Origin: Ctena decussata
Lineage: Eukaryota; Mollusca; Bivalvia; Lucinida; Lucinidae
NCBI GenBank assembly: GCA_963989385.1
Contig: OZ022502.1
Span: 1,255,501-1,319,500 of the forward strand
Direction: 5' to 3'
Length of the DNA stretch: 64,000 bases
Positions 58,031 to 64,000 of the stretch are shown here, piece by piece (position 1 is the first letter of the stretch; the number at the start of each line of letters is the position of its first letter). The notes below the pieces were generated by a model. It made no database searches, was not told the origin of the DNA, and saw only the letters and a program-made list of their open reading frames with translations. Made by a program: the position numbers and the translations under genes.

Positions 58031-59339
58031 TCCCAAAAATATACCACAGCCCATGTAATTTATGAAACAAAATGTTCAGTAAACGGCTAAAATTATTTTA
58101 TCAGTTAACTGATAAAGTCACAAGGACAAAATATTTATGTGCTTAAAATAGCAATGGGTTTTTGTAGTACTATGACCACTCATGCTTTGCAAGTCTTTGA
58201 GTGAGACCGACCTTCCTATGACCCGTATTTAAGTCCCAGTCATTCAATATGGATTCATTCTTGATAAAACATGGAGACTATATGTGATGGCGAACCAATA
58301 TTGGTGAGTAACTTATTACCCAATTTCGACCTTATATGCTTATTGTTAGCAGTTACTAATTTTTACATACGCGTATACTACTCTAAAAAATCAAAATTAA
58401 AATTATAATAACTACAATAACAACACAGTAATAATTGCGATTGAAGTGTTATAAATATTAATAATAAAATAACCCTCAATGATAGTGATAATGATAATAA
58501 TAACAATTAGCAGTAGTAGAGTTGTAGTAGTATATTCAGCTGGGTCCGATCGGCGACTGCTACAGATTGCTACAACAGACATATAAATAGAGGGAATCCT
58601 TGGTCCCCAAATAATGCTGATATTAAGATTTTATTTTAACCTTCAATTTGGATTAATTCGTCTTAAGTTAACAAAGGTTAAAAGCTTTTCCCACTAATCT
58701 TGAACATACATGCTACCTATCTAAGCCAGTAATTGATTTTTGAAATGAAAATATTGACGGTCAGTGTGTAAACAGGGTCAATAACTATTGAATACCGGTA
58801 TACAGGTACACCTTCATTTTTAACCGAATACAGTAATAAAAGCATTGTAACCTATGACATAACCTATTGATCACGGAAATCAGGGACGTAGCTAAACACG
58901 CACAATTATGTTGTTGTCGTTTCATACTCCTGGAGTGGAGTGCTGTTGGGGGAGGGGGGGAGGGAGTGTAGAAAGATAATTTCATTTCATTGAGCCTTTG
59001 TCTAAATTATAAAATTTTAGCGGGGAAATACGCAGGTGCTTATTGAAATTTTGTCATTTTGACAAAAATTCAATACGCACCTGCGTTTGCGCATAGGCAG
59101 GTATGCCCCTGGAAATCTTTAACTTTAACTTTAATCTTTAACTTGCATCTGCGCAGACCAAACTCCTCACAGTTGGCATTGACAGTAAATATACATTAAA
59201 AGCAGCTGTAAAGGTTTCTGATAGTATTGTTTTTGTGGCCGTAGGGGCAGTAGATGTTAGAGACCTATCTTAGGCACAGTATATGAAATACAGTGCCCAT
59301 TCCTCTCCTTTCAACCGTTGCTGATTCGAAACAAGCACC
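58031..59339 (+). other. AT-rich intergenic stretch
   Basis: No gene seen. A palindrome at 59,020-59,095 (GCAGGTGCTTATTGAAATTT against its inverse) and a run of ATAATAATAA-type simple sequence at 58,400-58,515. Confidence 0.5.
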
Positions 59340-59455
59340 TATTTACTGCTGTGTTGACTGAAGTTTTTCAGTCTTTGGCCCGACTGAGATTCGAACACGC
59401 AGCCTTCGGCACCATAGCCAAGCACCTCTAACCACTCGTCCACTGACATTGTATA
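59340..59455 (-). repeat. SINE family B, copy 2 (minus strand)
   Basis: On the minus strand: GTGGACGAGTGGTTAGAGG and TGTTCGAATCTCAG, then GACTGAAAAACTTCAGTC. Matches the layout of 21,640-21,735. Confidence 0.6.
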
Positions 59456-59546
59456 TTGTAAAATGTGAACTGCGCCTACCCGTACCAGACTGCGTATGTA
59501 CCAGGCTAATCTGAATATGTGTACTCGCATATGTTTAAAAGTAAAT

Positions 59547-59627
59547 GAGCCGCGACACGAGAAAACAAACAATGTGGTTGTGCGCCGGGCGTATAACCAC
59601 ATTGTTGGTTTTGTCGTGTCGCGGCTC
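59547..59627. mobile_element. GAGCCGCGACACGAG MITE, copy 7 (81-bp deletion derivative)
   Basis: Both termini are intact but the interior is lost: GAGCCGCGACACGAGAAAAC to TTGTCGTGTCGCGGCTC in 81 bp. Confidence 0.85.
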
Positions 59628-59686
59628 AAATGGATACATTTTCAGGGGAAGCAATCCTTCTATTTTCATTTTTCCTCCCTTCTCAG

Positions 59687-59885
59687 GGAGCCTCAGTAGC
59701 TCAGTAGGTTAAGCGCTGGCCTGCTGATCTAGCGGTCCTGGGTTCGAGCCCAGCTTAAGGCGGGAATCTTTTCAACTGTAAACGGGGTTCCATTCCATTA
59801 CAAACAACCTTACATTATCAATCTCCCATCGACCTGATATGACTGGAATACTTTTAAAAAGGGCATAAAATCGCTAGCCATCCAT
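59687..59885 (+). repeat. SINE family A, copy 4
   Basis: GTAGCTCAGTAGGTTAAGCG, GGGTTCGAGCCC, then CATTATCAATCTCCCATCG and GATATGACTGGAATAC. Confidence 0.78.
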
Positions 59886-60348
59886 CCATCCTCCCTTCTC
59901 AGTGAGGATTGAGTAGGGGGTGGGGTTCAACCCTTGAAAAGAATTTGCTGCCTTTAGTGCTGCCTTTAGAGAAAATTCTTCATCCTTTTTTGTTACGGCA
60001 AACAAACAAGATGTAATAATCACACAAGTTGTTCCCCTTTCTACATACCACTTCTCTGATTGCTGTACAGATGGGCCAGGGTACGCAAAATTTCGACAGA
60101 AGAGGCCGTTGTACATATTTGCACATCTTTTAAGGCGGATCTTTAATTTATTAATCGGCGCTCTCAGAATTTTTCACCTATCATGTAATATTAGTAAACA
60201 GACGTACATTTACACGTACACAGAAATGACAGTGACAAATTAAAGTTTTTGACAAATACCGCAATATCAGCGAAATTCTTATAACTGTTGTGAAATCTGT
60301 TTAGCTCTAAAAATGACCTTCCCTTCTTACTGATAATAATCATCATAT

Positions 60349-60584
60349 GAGCCGCGACGCGAGAAAACCAACAATGTGGTTGTGCGCCCAGCGCAGACTC
60401 AGATCAGCCTGGGCATCCGCCCAGTCTGATCAGAGTCTTCGCTGTCCGCATGAAGGTAGCTTAGACCCTTGGCTACCCGTTAAGCGCTTAGGGAAGTCTC
60501 TGCTGAATCTAGGCAGAAGCCCAGGCTAACCTGAGTCTGCGGTGGGCGCACAACCACATTGTTGGTTTTGTCGTGTCGTGGCTC
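60349..60584. mobile_element. GAGCCGCGACACGAG MITE, copy 8
   Basis: Full-length, ends GAGCCGCGACGCGAG and GTCGTGTCGTGGCTC. Confidence 0.87.
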
Positions 60585-60712
60585 AAATTATTATGTTCAT
60601 ATCATGTTTCATATCATTAATTTTGTACTAAAAGTCTGTATTAGATGTAGATGTTTGGGTGATAATAATTCCTGAATTTTTAATCATTCTTTTTTTTGTA
60701 TTTGTTCCTAAA

Positions 60713-60724
60713 ATGGATTGTACT
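60713..60724 (+). CDS. candidate initiator micro-exon of second ABCC1-like gene
   Basis: ATG followed by three codons (MDCT) and a gtatgt donor, giving phase 0 as the next exon requires. Other donors after this ATG (60,807 and 60,831) give phase 1 and do not fit. MRP1 has a short first coding exon ending just before DWN-TW, so a short leader is expected. No independent support; the real first exon may lie elsewhere upstream. Confidence 0.2.
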
Positions 60725-60914
60725 GTATGTGGTGGAATTGATTTGAACCGCAATCCTTTCATTAAGACTCAAGCCGCTGTGGTTTCGAGCCTCGCTTGGC
60801 GCACAAGTAAGAAAGGTACGTTCTGCTTGCGTAAGTTCAGGTGGATTTTCCCCCTAGATACAGTTTTCTCTCACCTCCGCTCAACGATCGATTTGATATA
60901 AGTGAAATATTATT

Positions 60915-61136
60915 GAAAAGAAAAAAATCAACAGAGTGGCATGTGAGCCCAGCGGAGACTCAGATCAGCCTGGGCATCCTCCCATTCTGATCAGAGTCTT
61001 CGCTGTCCGCATGGAGCTAGCTTAGACCCTTAGCTAGCGTTAAAGCGCACAGTGAGGACTCATATGTGACTGGCCCGATGCCAGGCTGATCTGAATCTTC
61101 GCTGGGGACACATGTCATTCTGTCGTGTCGCTGCTA
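60915..61136. mobile_element. GAGCCGCGACACGAG MITE, copy 9 (left end diverged)
   Basis: Interior ACTCAGATCAGCCTGGGCAT and CAGAGTCTTCGCTGTCCGCA retained; the left terminus is lost and the right end is TGTCGTGTCGCTGC. Confidence 0.75.
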
Positions 61137-61224
61137 AATTTTATGTTAGACTAAGAAACCTCTTTCTTTGTGGGATATTGGCGAAGAGTTTTGTAAGATT
61201 ATGAATTGTCAGTGTTTATCGTAG

Positions 61225-61404
61225 GACTTGGATCTGCTCTGGGGCAACAAGACCTGGCCGGAGTTTACCGAGTGTTTCCAGAACACGTTCCTCATCTGGA
61301 TAGCCAGCGGTTGGTTATGGTTGACAGTACCTGTGTATTTGACCTACCTGATCAGTCTGCCCTACCAATCCCTCCCGGGATCATGGAGAGGAAGGGCGAA
61401 AGAA
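61225..61404 (+). CDS. ABCC1-like: second ABCC1-like gene, first recognised exon (TMD0 helix 1)
   Basis: 60 codons. N-glycosylation-like NKT, the ECFQN motif, then a hydrophobic helix WIASGWLWLTVPVYLTYLI. Acceptor atcgtag (poor pyrimidine tract), donor gtaagt. An in-frame TAG inside the acceptor blocks any further 5' extension. Confidence 0.9.
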
Positions 61405-61802
61405 GTAAGTTTTATTTTCTATTTCAGCGTAAGGTAAATCTTCAATAAACTAGATATTGTATTCTGAAAGTGACCTAAAACTTAGATCAACTAGGTATTT
61501 TAATATAAAAGGTGAGTTTTTACAGCACGACATCACATATGAATTAATTCTACGTATGTTTTATTATCATTATCATATAAGCAAATAAGCCATCGAAGGA
61601 CGCAGAGCATTGAAATGTGTTTTAATCTTTAGAAAAACCTGCCTAAAAGAAAACAAATAAACATTCGCTTTTTCAGAGCCTAACAGTACTGCAGTTATTG
61701 TTGTGTGCTGTTAAGCTTCCAGAACCTGTTTATGCTACAAATCTTCGAATCCAGCTAGAAGCTTGCACATTGGTGAGTAAACTTTTCTAGAACAGCTATA
61801 GA

Positions 61803-61895
<93 letters not shown>

Positions 61896-62053
61896 CAAAA
61901 CGACCTCTGACAGTTGTAATGTATGTTTGTCATAAAGTTGGCCATATTTTTTTTGGATAAACCCAAGAATAGCCCATAGACCAATGTTTGCTGGAAAAAA
62001 AAGCTAGATTTTATAATCAAAAGTAATGGAAACAGTGAAAGTTTGTTTTGAAG

Positions 62054-62105
<52 letters not shown>

Positions 62106-63903
62106 CCCTTGTACCTCAGGAAGATATACATGTACGTGTTTATGTGTATTATCATAAAAACAATAAAGGCGGCATGGGAGGGGCGTTAAGATAGTCTATA
62201 GCTGAAAAACTGAAAAGTGGGTGTGGTAATTACACCCTTTACATCTGAAAAAACAAGGCAAAAGTCCTTATATATTAAAACTATTGCATGCTAACTTCAA
62301 CTCAATAGTGTCTGCATCAATTTAAGCATATTTATCAAACAACATTTCATTTTATTAGAAAAAAAAACTGGACTTATATTCGGAGACCGAAAATTGGCAA
62401 ATTTGGATTGATACTTTTAGAGGTCCTTTTAATATCATGAAATACAAAAAGAACAATATCTTAAGATAGAAATTGTTTTTATATATCTCTATAAATGATT
62501 GTTTATACCAAGAATTCATTTATTCTATTAAAATGATTTAAATGGCTTAAACGTAACTTTGGTTCTGGTCTATATCTTTTGATATATGTTTATTTTCATG
62601 CAGGGATTGGTTTTATTATACCAGCGCCTCGAGAAACAAAAAGGATTTGTTACATCCGGGGTCCTGTGGATCTACTGGTTCCTTGTGTGTTCTACGTACT
62701 CCTTGGCTGGGTTTGCTAAACTTCGGAAACAGGTGAGCGTTTAGTCTATTCCTATGTACAGCTTCTACAGCTGACAATGCGTTGTTCGTTCAGACAGTAT
62801 TTGGAATTGTTCCCAGCAGGCACATGACGTTGAAATGACGTTGTACGGACGTGGATGCGACGTAATGACGTCGCATCGACGTCAGTACGACGTCATTTTG
62901 ACGTCATGTGCCCGCTGGGTTTATACTCGTATATCAAAATGCGAACAGAATGTTTTTAGACTTACAGCCCATATTGATTTTTTCAGGTAATAGTCAAAAC
63001 GACATTATTGTGAATTTTTTAATGAAATATATTAGACCTCTGCTTAATGCGTGGGAGGCATTCGTTTTAATTGGAATTATTGCTGTTGCTCGAACACATT
63101 TCCATTGCTTCATACTGAATTATAAATCATGATTATGTTTATTTGTTGGTCATGACCATTCATTGTGGATATGTTTATGTCATTGACAACAACCGCGATT
63201 AGGTTAAGCAAGTTGACAGTTCAAATTCAGCTAATATCCGACCTTTACCACACATTGTTTTGTAGAAAATATGAAAATATATGCTTATTATTCTTTTTGT
63301 TCTTGGCTCATACCGTCTGATCAATTTGCTCGAAGGATTAACGCCTTGGCTGTATAGTTCCAAAGTCAAAGAATGGAATCTGGTCCGGGTCGTGATTCTT
63401 CTATACATTTGAATCGCTAAATGTGCCTTGACATGACAAAACCAACAAAGTGGGTTGTGCGCCAGTCGAAGACTCGGATCAGCCTGGGCATCCGCCCAGT
63501 CTGATCATAGTCTTCGCTATCCGCATGTAGCTAGCTTAGATTTTTAACTACACATTATGCACACAGCAAAGAATCTGGTGAAAAGTGCCAACGCACAGGC
63601 TGATCTGCGTCTTCGCTGTGCGCACATGCCATTTTGTTGTTTTTCTCATGTCGCGGCCCATTTCATTCTCACCATCATCTTGCTCCTTCCCCCGTCACCA
63701 TCACGTGACTCATACACTTAAAAGATAGTCCTTTTACGCGACCCTTAAGCGATATGAGTCACGTGAAATGCCTATCTCTCTATTTGCAGGATGTTGACAC
63801 AGACCAGACTGAATGCACAATCTTTTGCGCTTATTTTCTGTTCAGTGTATGTCAGTTTGTCATTAGTTGTTTCGCAGACGCAGCCCCTGAGCCACCAGGA
63901 AGG
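61225..63903 (+). CDS. ABCC1-like: second ABCC1-like transporter, TMD0 exons (continues past window)
   Basis: Four exons (61,225-61,404; 61,677-61,772; 62,604-62,732; 63,790-63,903), all phase 0 to 0, give 173 codons of TMD0, the five-helix N-terminal membrane domain found only in long ABCC proteins. The start DLDLLWGNKTWPEFTECFQN aligns with MRP1 [20 protein letters not shown]. It lies about 25 kb after the end of the first ABCC1-like gene on the same strand, so the two form a tandem array. The rest of the gene is beyond the window, so intactness cannot be judged. Confidence 0.9.
61677..61772 (+). CDS. ABCC1-like: second ABCC1-like gene, TMD0 exon 2
   Basis: 32 codons, SLTVLQLLLCAVKLPEPVYA then RIQLEACTL. 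Acceptor tttttcag, donor gtgagt. It is followed by opposed GT and CA microsatellites. Confidence 0.85.
61807..62102. repeat. opposed GT and CA microsatellites
   Basis: A GT run at about 61,807-61,894 followed, 160 bp later, by a CA run at about 62,056-62,102, in an intron of the second ABCC1-like gene. Confidence 0.92.
62604..62732 (+). CDS. ABCC1-like: second ABCC1-like gene, TMD0 exon 3
   Basis: 43 codons. YQRLEKQKGFVTSGVLWIYW aligns with MRP1 IQLERRKGVQSSGIMLTFW. Acceptor catgcag, donor gtgagc. Confidence 0.92.
62812..62920. repeat. ACGTC-rich palindrome, copy 2
   Basis: CCCAGCAGGCACATGACGTT to GACGTCATGTGCCCGCTGGG, with TGCGACGTAATGACGTCGCA at the centre. Same family as 41,831-41,939. 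Confidence 0.8.
63423..63659. mobile_element. GAGCCGCGACACGAG MITE, copy 10
   Basis: Diverged left end (GTGCCTTGACATGACAAAAC), right end TTTCTCATGTCGCGGCCC. Confidence 0.8.
63790..63903 (+). CDS. ABCC1-like: second ABCC1-like gene, TMD0 exon 4
   Basis: 38 codons. A hydrophobic helix (CAYFLFSVCQFVISCFADA) aligns with the MRP1 segment ending LVLSCFSDRSP. Acceptor atttgcag, donor gtagga (non-optimal). Confidence 0.88.
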
Positions 63904-64000
63904 GTAGGATCTAGGTTATGTTCATAATTCAACATTATTCATAAACGTGCTTTAATATAATTGAATAGAAGAAAAAGTAATGTCAAGGTCATTATTTTTT

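Noticed and set aside
60713..60901. Longer first exon beginning MDCTVCGG for the second ABCC1-like gene
   Set aside because: Donors at 60,807 and 60,831 both leave phase 1, but the next exon needs phase 0; no homology.
61206..61448. 80-codon ORF over the first TMD0 exon
   Set aside because: Wrong frame; the neighbouring frame gives the MRP1-like TMD0 sequence.

Overview
The window is animal nuclear DNA. Coding exons are small (63-404 bp) with GT/AG boundaries, separated by AT-rich introns packed with short transposable elements, tRNA-headed SINEs, palindromic MITEs and satellites. Gene content and repeat style suggest a mollusc, most likely a bivalve; this is inference, and no species-diagnostic locus is present.

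Region 1 (1-35,937, + strand) holds the 3' three quarters of an ABCC1/MRP1-like ABC transporter gene. I traced 21 coding exons whose phases all agree, giving 1,156 codons plus stop. They run from late TMD1 through NBD1, a long phospho-motif linker, TMD2 and NBD2 to the conserved C-terminus. One codon is broken: exon 17 has an in-frame TAG where relatives carry a glutamate. Introns hold a degenerate LINE, MITEs, foldbacks, two satellite arrays and nested TIR elements.

Region 2 (36-61 kb) is intergenic and repeat-built. It has nested TIR elements (37.2-41.1 kb), a minisatellite of hairpin-forming units (42.5-56.1 kb), and, inserted in that minisatellite with a 4-bp target duplication, a 9.84-kb Ty3/gypsy-type LTR retrotransposon (43,821-53,664). 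The two LTRs differ at one base, yet gag and pol are broken. Downstream of pol the element carries an intact 467-codon ORF encoding a TatD-family metal-dependent hydrolase with an N-terminal zinc-finger-like module. A perfect splice donor in the 5' LTR and an acceptor 1 nt before the ORF's ATG suggest a spliced subgenomic mRNA. The primer-binding site is extended: 59 nt are antisense to the 3' part of tRNA-Ser(GCU), through the anticodon arm. This retroelement plus TatD cargo is the most novel thing here.

Region 3 (61.2-64 kb, + strand) starts a second ABCC1-like gene. Four exons encode most of the N-terminal TMD0 and the gene runs off the window, so the locus is a head-to-tail array of ABCC1-like transporters. 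Its initiator exon is uncertain.
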